From Actinomadura harenae (GTDB lineage Bacteria; Actinomycetota; Actinomycetes; Streptosporangiales; Streptosporangiaceae): 50,533 nucleotides of DNA. The notes beneath the pieces are model-generated. The model was not told the origin of the DNA. It did no database searches and saw only the letters and a list, made by a program, of their open reading frames with translations. The position numbers were made by a program, and so were the translations under genes. Positions 1-7,771 of the stretch are shown piece after piece. The stretch lies in assembly GCF_003696215.1 (NCBI RefSeq), contig NZ_RFFG01000057.1:1-50533 (forward strand), read 5' to 3'. Positions within the stretch are counted from its first letter, which is position 1; each line of letters begins with the position of its first letter.

Positions 1-94
1 GGCGGGCGGGCGTGGCCGGGCGGCCCTCGCCGGGCGCGGCCGGAGGCCGGGACGCGCCGCTCGCGCGGGTGTCGCCGGCCACCGGCGCGGACAC
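1..94 (-). CDS. Possible 5' end of a leftward gene, cut by the window edge
   Basis: A reading frame starting with GTG at 94 stays open to the window edge (about 31 codons, Ala/Pro/Gly/Arg rich). It begins 11 bases after the stop of the solute-binding protein on the same strand, where a permease or ATPase gene of the same ABC system would be expected. No clear ribosome binding site precedes it and no domain is visible, so the gene assignment is inference only. Confidence 0.25.
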   Translation of the reverse strand, partial: MSAPVAGDTRASGASRPPAAPGEGRPATPAR

Positions 95-105
95 GCCGGG
101 GGAGG

Positions 106-1203
106 TCAAGCCACGACCTTCGCTTCCCACTGCCGCACGATGTCCTCCGGGCTGATCTTGGAGTACTCGACCTCCTTGACCACCGAGTACTGCTGCTCGG
201 GCAGCCAGTTGGCCTTCGCGTCCGCCGGGACGGTCAGGTCGCCGTTCACCGCGCGCACCGGGTGCGCGCCGGACCTGGCGAACTCGATCTGCGCCTGGTC
301 GCCGAGGACGAAGTCCATGAACGCCTTGAGGAAGTCGCCCTTGGCGGTGTTGTACTTGTTGACCATGAGCCCGGACGGGGCCCAGATCGAGCCGTCCTGC
401 GGCACCTGGACGGTCAGGTGCACGCCCTTCTTGCCGAGCTCGGCCTTCTGCGTGACGCCGTTGAAGTCGTAGTTGATCTGGATCGGGGCCTCGCCCTTCT
501 CCAGCGTGTCCTCGCTCATCTTCGCGTCGGACAGGTTGCCGGACTTCTTCAGCTTCGCGAAGAAGTCGAAGCCGGGCCCCAGGTCGGAGATGCTCCCGCC
601 GTGCGCGACGGCCGCCGCGACGAGCATGGCCTGCCCGGTCCCGGACGACGTCGGGGTCTTGATCGCGATCTGGCCCTTGTAGTCGGGCTTGAGCAGGTCG
701 TCCCACCTCAGGGGCGGGCTCTTCACCTTGTCGGTGTTCACGACGAACGCGGGGACGCCGTAGAACGTGGCGACCCAGCCGCCGTCCTTGGCCTTCTGCC
801 AGTCCTTCAGCTTGGCGGCCGACGGCGGCGTGTACCGCGGGACGACGCCCTTCGCCTCGGCGACCGGCCCCCACATCAGCCCGATGTCGCTGGCCGTGCC
901 GACCGGGTTCTTCTGCTCGGCGTCGAACTTCTGGATCTCGTCCGCCGAGGACATGTCGGTGTCCTTGTGGTCGCACGTGGTGTTGTACTTCGCGCAGAAC
1001 GCCTTGATGACGCCCTCGTAGTTCGCCCAGTCGGACGCGAGACCGTAGGTCGGCAGGCTCTTCCCCTGCTCGGAGATCTTCGCGGTGTCGGGGGCCTTGG
1101 CCCAGTCGTAGCCGTCGCCGGAGCCGCCGGACCCGCCGCAGCCCGCCAGACCGACCAGCCCGGCAGCCGCCACCACGGCGACGAACGCGCGGGGAGTTCT
1201 CAT
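106..1203 (-). CDS. ABC transporter solute-binding lipoprotein
   Basis: A 365-residue secreted lipoprotein. The signal peptide ends in a lipobox (LAGC, Cys22) followed by a Gly/Ser linker, so the mature protein should be lipid-anchored outside the membrane. The rest looks like a family 1/6 periplasmic binding protein of the spermidine/putrescine-iron type, with a WDDLLKPDYKGQIA segment near the middle. The ligand cannot be told. A GTG at 1224 is also in frame, but the ATG at 1203 has a GAGG motif six bases upstream and begins a normal Sec signal. It diverges from the aldehyde dehydrogenase operon. Its permease and ATPase genes are expected beyond the left edge. Confidence 0.85.
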   Translation of the reverse strand: MRTPRAFVAVVAAAGLVGLAGCGGSGGSGDGYDWAKAPDTAKISEQGKSLPTYGLASDWANYEGVIKAFCAKYNTTCDHKDTDMSSADEIQKFDAEQKNPVGTASDIGLMWGPVAEAKGVVPRYTPPSAAKLKDWQKAKDGGWVATFYGVPAFVVNTDKVKSPPLRWDDLLKPDYKGQIAIKTPTSSGTGQAMLVAAAVAHGGSISDLGPGFDFFAKLKKSGNLSDAKMSEDTLEKGEAPIQINYDFNGVTQKAELGKKGVHLTVQVPQDGSIWAPSGLMVNKYNTAKGDFLKAFMDFVLGDQAQIEFARSGAHPVRAVNGDLTVPADAKANWLPEQQYSVVKEVEYSKISPEDIVRQWEAKVVA

Positions 1204-1512
1204 CGTCAAGCCTCGTTTCGTCACACGGGGAAGGGGCGGGCACGGATCCCCGCCGTGGTGGCATGTCTAACCCGCGTGTTTCGGGGGCGCCATCCGCTTA
1301 TGGCTATGAGCCCTATAGGCAAGGCCGATCGAATATCCCCTGACCTGCGCGAACCCAAGGCGCGCCACATCGGATTAACCTCGCGGACGCCAAGGATTAA
1401 CGTCGGATCAGGGTCGTCTCTCCGCAGGTCGCGGGGGGTGATAGCCGTGTTCTATGAGGGCCATCGTGAAGTGCCCATTGTGAGGGTCGCGGCGGACCGG
1501 AACGCTGGCCGC
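1204..1512. other. Divergent intergenic control region
   Basis: About 309 bases without a convincing gene separate the leftward binding-protein gene from the rightward catabolic operon. The stretch is less GC-rich than its surroundings. It holds a partly symmetric AT-richer element around 1303-1325 (CTATGAGCCCTATAG) and two direct repeats described separately. Promoters for both directions must lie here, but no confident -35/-10 pair was found. Confidence 0.6.
1372..1401. promoter_or_regulatory. Direct repeats GGATTAAC, candidate activator or repressor site
   Basis: The octamer GGATTAAC occurs at 1372-1379 and 1394-1401, each followed within one base by TCG. The 22-base spacing is about two helical turns, so a dimer could bind on one face. 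The location in a divergent promoter region supports a regulatory role. The regulator is unknown. Confidence 0.35.
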
Positions 1513-2946
1513 ATGGCGCAGCACCAGGAGACGAACAATTACGTCGGCGGCGAATGGGTACCGCCCGAGAGCGGGCGTACCCGGCCCAATGTGAATCCCG
1601 CCGACGTGTCCGACGTGATCGGCGACTTCGCGGAGTCCGGCGGCACGGACGTCGACAACGCGGTGGACGCCGCGTCCGCCGCGTTCCCGGCGTGGAAGGC
1701 GCTCGGCCCGCTGAAGCGCGCCGAGTACCTGCGCACCGCCGAGCGGCTGATCGAGGAGCGCGCCGAGGACTTCGCCGCCGCGATCTCCCGCGAGCAGGGC
1801 AAGCTCCTGGCGGAGGCGCGCGGCGAGGTGAAGCGCGCGCTGGCGATCATCGACTTCACGGCGGGCGAGGCGCGCCGGCTCAACGGCGTGACGACCCCGG
1901 CCGAGGAGCCGCGGACGCTGGCGTACACCTTCCGCGTGCCGCTGGGGGTCGTCGGGCTGATCACGCCGTGGAACTTCCCGCTGGCGATCCCGATGTGGAA
2001 GGTCGCGCCCGCGCTGCTGGCCGGGTGCACGGCGGTGCTCAAGCCGTCGCCGTTCACGCCGCTGTCGTCGGCGCTCCTCGTCCGGGCGTTCGCGGACGCC
2101 GGGGTCCCGGCAGGCGTGCTGAACCTCGTCCAGGGCGACATCGCCGCAGGTGAGCGCCTTGTCGACCATCCGGACGTCGCCGGGATCAGCTTCACCGGGT
2201 CGCTGCCGGTCGGCCTCGCCATCCAGAAGGCGGGCGCCGGGCGGCTGCTGCGCACCCAGCTCGAACTCGGCGGCAAGAACGCCGTCCTCGTGCTGGACGA
2301 CGCCGACCTCGACAAGGCCGTGAAGGCCGTCGTGCACGGCGCGTTCGGGCAGGCAGGGCAGCGCTGCTCGGCGACCTCCCGGGTGATCGTCGACCGGCGG
2401 GTGAAGGAGGAGTTCCTCGCGAAGCTCGTCACGGCGGTGTCCGCCCTGGAGCCGGGTGTGGATGTCTGCCCGGTAGTGAATGAGCAGCGGATGGACGCGT
2501 GCCTGTCGGCGATCGAGGGCGCCGTGAAGAGCGGCGCGTCCGTCGCCATCGGCGGTTCGCGTGCCGTGGACGGCCTGCCCGACGGTTACTACGTCCGGCC
2601 GACCGTGCTGCGCGACGTCCCGTGGGACTCCGAGATCGCCCAGGAGGAGGTCTTCGGCCCGGTCCTGTCGGTGATCGACTGCGACGGCTTCGACGACGCC
2701 ATGCGGATCTCCAACTCTGTGAAGTACGGCATGTCCGGGACGATCTTCACCCGCGACATGGGGCGCGCGTTCGAGGCGCTCGACCGGTTCGAGGCCGGGA
2801 TGCTGCACGTCAACCGGCCCGGCGTCGGCGCGTACGCGCACCTGCCGCACATGGGCGCGAAGCTGTCCCAGTTCGGCCCGCCCGAGTGCTCGCCCGAGGT
2901 CTGGGACTTCTACACCGAATGGCGGTCGGCGTGCATCACCTACTGA
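1513..2946 (+). CDS. Aldehyde dehydrogenase (NAD(P)-dependent, ALDH superfamily)
   Basis: A 477-residue ALDH that oxidises an aldehyde to the carboxylic acid. The nucleotide-binding motif TPWNF, the general base Glu251 in ELGGK and the catalytic Cys285 in GQRC are all present with the normal 34-residue Glu-Cys spacing. Length is typical. ATG 1513 is chosen because the NYVGGEW opening is the usual ALDH N-terminus. The gene is first in an operon with CoA-transferase and lyase genes, whose first member overlaps its 3' end. This suggests it makes the acid that is then activated to a CoA thioester. Substrate unknown; semialdehyde dehydrogenases are the closest type. Confidence 0.9.
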   Translation: MAQHQETNNYVGGEWVPPESGRTRPNVNPADVSDVIGDFAESGGTDVDNAVDAASAAFPAWKALGPLKRAEYLRTAERLIEERAEDFAAAISREQGKLLAEARGEVKRALAIIDFTAGEARRLNGVTTPAEEPRTLAYTFRVPLGVVGLITPWNFPLAIPMWKVAPALLAGCTAVLKPSPFTPLSSALLVRAFADAGVPAGVLNLVQGDIAAGERLVDHPDVAGISFTGSLPVGLAIQKAGAGRLLRTQLELGGKNAVLVLDDADLDKAVKAVVHGAFGQAGQRCSATSRVIVDRRVKEEFLAKLVTAVSALEPGVDVCPVVNEQRMDACLSAIEGAVKSGASVAIGGSRAVDGLPDGYYVRPTVLRDVPWDSEIAQEEVFGPVLSVIDCDGFDDAMRISNSVKYGMSGTIFTRDMGRAFEALDRFEAGMLHVNRPGVGAYAHLPHMGAKLSQFGPPECSPEVWDFYTEWRSACITY

Positions 2947-3872
2947 CCGGCGGCGACCCCGGCCAGGCCACGGGGAAGGTGATGACGGCGGAGGAGGCGG
3001 TCGGACGGTTCGTCCGGCCGGGCGCGGTCGTCGGGATGGGCGGGCAGAACATCAACCGCTGCCCGATGGCGCTCGTCCACGAGGTCGCCCGGCAGGGCGT
3101 CGGTGATCTGACCGTCGTCGGCTGCAACCTGTCGCTGCCGCTCGACCTCCTCGTCGCGGCCGGGCTTGTCGTCCGCACCGAGCAGGGATCCGGCAACCTC
3201 GAACGCTACGGGACGCTGTTCGCGTGGCGGCGCGCCGTCGAGGCCGGGCGAGTCGCCGTCGCCGACCACAGCCACCTGACCATGGCGAGCCGGTTCACGG
3301 CGGGCGCGAACGGTGTCCCGTTCCTGCCGACGCGCAGCCTGCTCGGCTCGGACGTCCTCGCCGCCCTGGTCGCCGAGGGAATCGCCCAGGTCATGGACGA
3401 TCCGTGGGGAGACGGGCCGGTCGTGCTCGTCCGGGCGCTTCGTCCGGACGTGTCGCTCATCCACGCGCACCGCGCCGACCCGTTCGGGAACGTCGTCATC
3501 GAGGGCGTGACCAGCCACGAGGTGGACATGGTCCGGGCGTCCGCGGCGACGGTCGTGACGGTCGAGGAGATCGTCCCGGAGGGCGAGCTGAACGCCCGTC
3601 CGGAGGAGGTCACGATCTCCGGCGCGTACGTGTCGGCCGTCGTCGCCCAGCCGTTCGGCGCGTTCCCGACCTCGGTGTACCGGAGGTACGACTTCGCCGA
3701 GGACGAGATCAAGGCGTACCAGGCGCTCGCCCGGCACGGCGATGGCACCTACGCGTCCTGGCTCGCCGACCACGTCCTGAACCCCGCCGACTTCGACGGG
3801 TACCTGCGCCGCGCCGACCCGGGCGGAGCCCGGCGGGCCGCGCTCACCGAGTCCATGAGGAGCCACGTGTGA
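2919..3872 (+). CDS. CoA-transferase subunit A (family I, GctA/IpdA-like)
   Basis: The alpha subunit of a two-gene family I CoA-transferase. The first part carries the usual KVMTAEEAVGRF...GMGG opening of the CoA-binding fold and continues as a SCOT/glutaconate-CoA-transferase alpha chain of about 317 residues. The start is uncertain: ATG 2919 or GTG 2931, both inside the preceding ALDH gene, or ATG 2982 with a GGGGAAGG motif too close to it. Because family members normally have a few residues before KVM, the upstream start is preferred. The stop overlaps the start of subunit B by four bases (GTGA), implying translational coupling. Confidence 0.85.
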   Translation: MAVGVHHLLTGGDPGQATGKVMTAEEAVGRFVRPGAVVGMGGQNINRCPMALVHEVARQGVGDLTVVGCNLSLPLDLLVAAGLVVRTEQGSGNLERYGTLFAWRRAVEAGRVAVADHSHLTMASRFTAGANGVPFLPTRSLLGSDVLAALVAEGIAQVMDDPWGDGPVVLVRALRPDVSLIHAHRADPFGNVVIEGVTSHEVDMVRASAATVVTVEEIVPEGELNARPEEVTISGAYVSAVVAQPFGAFPTSVYRRYDFAEDEIKAYQALARHGDGTYASWLADHVLNPADFDGYLRRADPGGARRAALTESMRSHV

Positions 3873-4618
3873 AGGCCCTGCCCCGAGAGATCCTGGCGGT
3901 CGAGGGCGCGCGGCAGATCGCCGACGGGGACGTCGTGATCGTCGGGACCGGCCTGCCGCTGCTGGCCGCGACCCTGGCGCAGCGTACCCACGCCCCGAAC
4001 GCCAAGCTGGTCATCGAGTCCGGCGTGGTGTTCCCCCGGGTCGTCCCGACGCCCGTGTCGGTCGTCGACCCGCGGCTCATGCACGGCGCGTCCCGGCACG
4101 GGTCCCTGTTCGAGGCGCTCGGCGGACTCGTCCAGCGCGGCCTCGTCCACACCGGCTTCCTGGGCGGCGCCCAGATCGACCGGTACGCCAACATCAACTC
4201 GACGTGGGTCGCGGGCAAGCGCCTGCCGGGATCCGGCGGCGCCAACGACATCGCCTCGCACTGCCGCAAGGTCGTGATCCTCACCGACCACGAACGTCGC
4301 CGCTTCCCCGAACGCTGCGACCACGTGACGTCCCCGGGCTTCCTGTCCGGTCCCGGCGCGCGCGCCAAGGCGGGCTTGCCGGAGCTGGAGGTCAAGGTCG
4401 TCACCGACCTCTGCGTCATGGAGGCCGCCGACTCCCCGCTCATCGTCACCGCCCTCATGCCGGACGCGTCGCCCGACGCCGTCCGCGCCGAAACGGGCTT
4501 CGACGTGGACTTCGCCCCGGAACTCGACGCCGTGGCCCCGCCGACCCCCGAGGAACTCACCCTCCTGCGCGAGGTCCTCGACCCCGACTGCGTGTACTTC
4601 CCTGAGAGGAAACGATGA
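3869..4618 (+). CDS. CoA-transferase subunit B (family I, GctB/IpdB-like)
   Basis: A 249-residue beta subunit partnering with the upstream gene. Glu50 in the motif VIESG sits where family I CoA-transferases carry the glutamate that forms the glutamyl-CoA intermediate (usually ENG or ESG), so true transferase activity is plausible. IpdAB-type hydrolases of steroid catabolism share the fold, so a ring-opening hydrolase is an alternative. GTG 3869 overlaps the previous stop by four bases and has AGGAG six bases upstream. The end overlaps the next ATG by four bases. Confidence 0.85.
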   Translation: MKALPREILAVEGARQIADGDVVIVGTGLPLLAATLAQRTHAPNAKLVIESGVVFPRVVPTPVSVVDPRLMHGASRHGSLFEALGGLVQRGLVHTGFLGGAQIDRYANINSTWVAGKRLPGSGGANDIASHCRKVVILTDHERRRFPERCDHVTSPGFLSGPGARAKAGLPELEVKVVTDLCVMEAADSPLIVTALMPDASPDAVRAETGFDVDFAPELDAVAPPTPEELTLLREVLDPDCVYFPERKR

Positions 4619-5490
4619 ACGAGACGCTTTCGAACGAGAAGCCCGGGGACGAGAAGCCCAGGGACGTGAAGCCCGGGGACGCGAAGAAGCCGTTCGCGTG
4701 GGAGACGGCGATCGCCTGGAAGAACAAGGACCGCATCGTCATCCGCGGTTACGACGTCAACGAGCTGACCGGCAACGTCTCCTTCGCCGACCACTTCCAC
4801 CTGGTGCTGAAGGGCGAGCTCCCGACGCCCGAGGTCGCGCGGATGACGGACGCGATCATGGTGAACATGGCGGAGCACGCCATGTCGCCGTCCTCGGCCA
4901 CCGTCCGGTTCGCCACGTCCGGCGGAGCCGACCTCAACGCCGCCGTCGCCGCGGGCGTCGCCACGATCGGCCGCCTGCACGGCACGGCGGACCGTCCCGC
5001 CGAGATGTTCCGCGGCGTCGCGGACCGCGCCGACCGCGACGGGATCCCGGACGCCGAGGCCGCCGCGGCGATCGTCGCCGAGATGCGCGCGCGCCGCGAG
5101 CGGATGCCCGGATTCCACCACGCCCAGCACATCCGCGACCCCCGCACCGAACGCCTCCTCGGCCTCTCGGACGAACTCGGCATCTCGGGCCGCTACGTCG
5201 CCATCGCCCGCGCCATGGAGGACGCCACCGAGGACGTCTTCGGCCGTCGCGTCTGGCTCAACGGCCCCGGCTCCATGGGCTGCGTCGGCCTCGACATGGG
5301 CTATGAGCCCCTACAGCTCAAGGCCCTGTTCATCGTCTGCCGCTCGCTCTCGCTGTGCGCGCACTCGATCGAGGAGTCCACGCGCGAGAAGGGCTGGCGC
5401 GCGTCCGCCAACAGCGACATGATCCAGCCGCTCTCCCTGGAGATGCAGGGCCCCGACCACTACGACGGCCCCGCTGACCGCCACCTCTGA
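4615..5490 (+). CDS. Citryl-CoA lyase-like protein (short citrate synthase fold)
   Basis: A 291-residue member of the short citrate-synthase superfamily often called citryl-CoA lyase. It carries the glycine-rich, His-containing segments of that fold (GFHHAQHIRDPR, NGPGSMGCVGLDMG). It would cleave or form a citryl/citramalyl-type CoA ester. The first 25 residues are a charged extension with three near-identical EKPGD units encoded by a 15-base repeat and absent from most relatives. The ATG overlaps the CoA-transferase stop (ATGA). Last gene of the operon, followed by a strong hairpin. The pathway is inferred: aldehyde to acid to CoA ester to C-C cleavage. Confidence 0.75.
   Translation: MNETLSNEKPGDEKPRDVKPGDAKKPFAWETAIAWKNKDRIVIRGYDVNELTGNVSFADHFHLVLKGELPTPEVARMTDAIMVNMAEHAMSPSSATVRFATSGGADLNAAVAAGVATIGRLHGTADRPAEMFRGVADRADRDGIPDAEAAAAIVAEMRARRERMPGFHHAQHIRDPRTERLLGLSDELGISGRYVAIARAMEDATEDVFGRRVWLNGPGSMGCVGLDMGYEPLQLKALFIVCRSLSLCAHSIEESTREKGWRASANSDMIQPLSLEMQGPDHYDGPADRHL
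4636..4680 (+). repeat. Three 15-bp tandem repeats inside a CDS
   Basis: GAGAAGCCCGGGGAC occurs three times in tandem (4636-4650, 4651-4665, 4666-4680) with one or two changes per copy. It encodes the (E/V)KPxD repeat at the N-terminus of the lyase. In-frame slippage expansion is the simplest origin. Confidence 0.9.
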
Positions 5491-5500
5491 CTGGCGTTTC

Positions 5501-5530
5501 AAGGGCGCGGCGCGTGTGCGCCGCGCCTTT
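5501..5530 (+). terminator. Intrinsic terminator after the catabolic operon
   Basis: A 13-bp stem (AAGGGCGCGGCGC paired with GCGCCGCGCCTTT, one mismatch) closes a GTGT loop and ends in TTT. It starts 11 bases after the lyase stop codon, so it should end the ALDH-CoA-transferase-lyase transcript. Confidence 0.8.
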
Positions 5531-5603
5531 GGCATGGGCGGCGGGCCGGGGCGGCGCGGCAGTACCCTCGTGGGTTCGATCTCCGTGAAGGGAAGGTGTG
5601 GGC

Positions 5604-6146
5604 GTGGCCCGACCTGGCGAGGGCTTCCCCGGCGTCGGCTGGTGGCTCGAAGATCCCGAGCGGTGGGAGACGCTGCGGTTCGAGGCCGCCCACGACGAGG
5701 AGGACGTGCCCTTCGATCGGCGGTGGCGTGATCGCGGCGAGGTCCTGGACGCCCTCGTCGCCGTCCCGGGGCCGGTGGACCACGCCTTCGCGCGGTTCCT
5801 GCTGGAGCAGGAGATCCTGTTCCACGATCACGCCTGGGGCTTCAACTACGGGGCCGAGATCGCCGCGCTCCTGGTCGCCGAACACCAGCGGCCGGAGGAC
5901 GTCTGGATCCTGTGGGAGGCCATCGGAACCAGCTTCGACACCTGGTGCGGGCTGCCGCATGACCTGCTTCTGGCCGGAGGTGGGAAGGCGAGCGCCATCG
6001 CTTACGTCGCGGCCTCCGACCATGACGCGCGGGACGGCCTGCTGGAACACCTGAGGGAGAGCGAGGAGATGACCGGCGAGGAGGCCGCCGCGTTCGTCGC
6101 CGCGCGCCGCGAGTACTACGCGAAGGTCTACCTGGGCGGTCAGTAG
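5604..6146 (+). CDS. Hypothetical protein, acidic, Trp-rich
   Basis: A 180-residue soluble protein with no recognised domain. It is acidic and unusually rich in Trp, Asp and His (WWLEDPERW near the start, HDHAWGFNYG in the middle) and ends in a helical stretch. No signal peptide or membrane segment is visible. GTG 5604 is preferred over GTG 5598 because GAAGGGAAGG lies about eight bases upstream. Coding bias is strong on this strand. Its 3' end overlaps the convergent TetR gene by seven bases. Confidence 0.65.
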   Translation: MARPGEGFPGVGWWLEDPERWETLRFEAAHDEEDVPFDRRWRDRGEVLDALVAVPGPVDHAFARFLLEQEILFHDHAWGFNYGAEIAALLVAEHQRPEDVWILWEAIGTSFDTWCGLPHDLLLAGGGKASAIAYVAASDHDARDGLLEHLRESEEMTGEEAAAFVAARREYYAKVYLGGQ

Positions 6147-6778
6147 GGCCGGGTGAGGAAGGCGTCGATGGCGCGCCGGGCCTTGCCGGCGGCGTCCTTG
6201 TCGTCCAGGCGCAGGGCGATGTTCGTCGCGTTGAGGATCGCGTCGATCTGGAAGGCGGTCAGGCCGGCGTCCAGGGGCGCGATCTCACCGGCGTCCACCG
6301 CGTCGCTGAGCTGGGCGGAGATGAGGGCCAGCCAGTCCCGGCGCTGGCGTGCCAGGGCGTCCCGGACGGGGCCGGGGCGGCTGTCGAAGTCCGGCAGATT
6401 GGCCGACCAGAAGCAGCCGCCGGTGAACAGCGGCCTTTCGGCGTAGTCGATCCAGTTCTCGATGAGCGCGCGCAGCCGCGCGACGCCTGGGGGCGTGTCC
6501 TGAGCCGGGCGGACGACCACGTCCACGAACAGCTCGCGTGCCGCTTCGACCGTGGCCAGGTGCAGGTTCTCCTTCGTTCGGAACAGGGTCTGGATGCCGC
6601 TCTTGCTCAGGTCGAGGTCGGTGGCCAGGCGGCCGAGGCTGAGCCCGTTGAGGCCCTCGGCGGACGCGACGTCGACGGCGTGCCGGGTGACGGCCTGACG
6701 CGACCGGGCACCGCGCAGCAGCCGTCCGTCGGTCACGGCGGGGTCGGGGGAGGGCTGGTCGTCGTTCATCCCCTCCAT
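6140..6778 (-). CDS. TetR family transcriptional regulator
   Basis: About 212 residues with an N-terminal TetR helix-turn-helix (LGRLATDLDLSKSGIQTLF, roughly residues 45-65) and a helical ligand-binding C-terminal domain. ATG 6778 or 6769 may be the start; neither has an ideally spaced ribosome site. The gene diverges from an NTF2-like/DUF3237 pair, and a 20-bp palindrome sits between the two start codons. It therefore most likely represses that pair and itself. The ligand is unknown. Confidence 0.85.
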   Translation of the reverse strand: MEGMNDDQPSPDPAVTDGRLLRGARSRQAVTRHAVDVASAEGLNGLSLGRLATDLDLSKSGIQTLFRTKENLHLATVEAARELFVDVVVRPAQDTPPGVARLRALIENWIDYAERPLFTGGCFWSANLPDFDSRPGPVRDALARQRRDWLALISAQLSDAVDAGEIAPLDAGLTAFQIDAILNATNIALRLDDKDAAGKARRAIDAFLTRPY

Positions 6779-6798
6779 CGTCCCACACCCTCTTGTGT

Positions 6799-6818
6799 AT
6801 GCGTACGGTCGTACGTAT
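6799..6818. promoter_or_regulatory. 20-bp palindrome, probable TetR operator
   Basis: ATGCGTACGGTCGTACGTAT reads AT-n-CGTACG-nn-CGTACG-n-AT on both strands. It lies 20 bases upstream of the TetR start codon and 10 bases before the ATG at 6829. One TetR dimer pair bound here would block both divergent promoters. Confidence 0.75.
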
Positions 6819-6828
6819 TGTTTCGGCC

Positions 6829-7278
6829 ATGAACGCTGACCGCATGTTCGAGCTGGCGCAGGCGCTCGCCGAGGCCAAGAGCCGCCAGGACGTCCCCGTC
6901 GCCCTGAAGCTCCTCCACCCGCGAATGATGCTGGAGAACCCGGCCTTCGGAACCACGGCCCGGGGACACGAGGAGAACGCGAAGGCGCTGCGCCGGTTCT
7001 TCGCCGCGTTCCCCGACTACGAGGTCGACCTGCAAGGACACGCCGCGAACGACGACACCCTGGTCTGCTGGGGGACGGTCCGGATGACCATGACCGGCGA
7101 CCGCTTCGGCGTCGTGCCGAACGGCACGCGCGCCGAACTCCCGGTGTCCATCCGGTTCGCCTTCGAGGACGACCTGATCGCCGGCGAACGGTTCTTCTTC
7201 GACCTGTCGGATTTGTGCGCCCAGTCGGGCGTCTCGACCGACACCGTCCGGCACACGCTCTTCGGAGGTGAAGCGTGA
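6829..7278 (+). CDS. NTF2-like/SnoaL-type protein
   Basis: A 149-residue protein of the NTF2-like alpha/beta cone fold. It has the N-terminal helical part with the LLHPRMMLENPAF strand, the central FFAAFPDYEVDL segment typical of SnoaL-like ester cyclases, and a C-terminal strand pair (FAFEDDLIAGERFFFDL). Members act as cyclases, isomerases or binding proteins on small polyketide-like or xenobiotic molecules. The function here is unassigned. ATG 6829 is chosen because upstream in-frame starts lie inside the operator. The stop overlaps the start region of the DUF3237 gene, so the two form an operon. Confidence 0.75.
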   Translation: MNADRMFELAQALAEAKSRQDVPVALKLLHPRMMLENPAFGTTARGHEENAKALRRFFAAFPDYEVDLQGHAANDDTLVCWGTVRMTMTGDRFGVVPNGTRAELPVSIRFAFEDDLIAGERFFFDLSDLCAQSGVSTDTVRHTLFGGEA

Positions 7279-7766
7279 TGGACCCACGCGTGAAGGACGT
7301 CGGCGAGATCAGGACGGAGTTCCTGTTCGACATCGCGATCGACCTCGACCCTCGCCTCGATTTCGGCGCCGGCCCGATCGGACGCCGCGTCCTGTTCGGC
7401 GCCGCCGGCGGAACCTTCGAAGGCCCCCGAATCCGCGGAGAGGTACTGCCGGGCGGCGGCGACTGGGCCCTGTTCCGCCCCGACGGAACGATGCTCCTGG
7501 ACGTCCGCCTCACCCTGCGGACGGACGACGGAGCCCTGCTGTACATGACCTACGGCGGCCGCTACACGACCCCGCCGGAACTGCGCGCGGCGATGGCCGA
7601 CACCAGGGAGCGGCACCTGGTCGACCCGTCCCGCTACTACTTCAGGACCAACTGCCTCTTCGAAACGGGCGCCGAGACCTACGCCTGGCTGAACGACACC
7701 GTCTGCGTGGGCTCCGGTTACCTGATCGAAGGCGGCATCGCCTACAAGGTCTTCCAGGTGGTGTGA
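7278..7766 (+). CDS. DUF3237 family protein
   Basis: A 162-residue protein matching the DUF3237 (UPF0311) beta-barrel family. It has an N-terminal FDIAIDL strand, GGTFEGPRIRGEVLPGGGDW, the DVRLTLRTDDGALLYMTYGGRY strand pair, and RTNCLFETGAETYAWLNDTVCVGSG near the end. The biochemical role of the family is unknown. ATG 7278 has GGAGGTG seven bases upstream and shares one base with the preceding stop. A GTG at 7275 is the alternative. Pairing with an NTF2-like gene under a TetR palindrome suggests a small inducible detoxification or modification unit. Confidence 0.8.
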   Translation: MDPRVKDVGEIRTEFLFDIAIDLDPRLDFGAGPIGRRVLFGAAGGTFEGPRIRGEVLPGGGDWALFRPDGTMLLDVRLTLRTDDGALLYMTYGGRYTTPPELRAAMADTRERHLVDPSRYYFRTNCLFETGAETYAWLNDTVCVGSGYLIEGGIAYKVFQVV

Positions 7767-7771
7767 GGTAG

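Noticed and set aside
1408..2850. Long minus-strand frame opposite the aldehyde dehydrogenase
   Set aside because: Arg/His/Gly-rich composition typical of an antisense shadow of a high-GC gene; the plus strand encodes a complete ALDH.
262..2946. Very long open frame (about 894 codons) starting well before the aldehyde dehydrogenase
   Set aside because: The first 417 codons are the antisense of the binding-protein gene plus the intergenic region; protein-like sequence begins only at ATG 1513.
5598..5603. GTG 5598 as start of the acidic hypothetical protein
   Set aside because: It lies too close to the GAAGGGAAGG motif; GTG 5604 has normal spacing.
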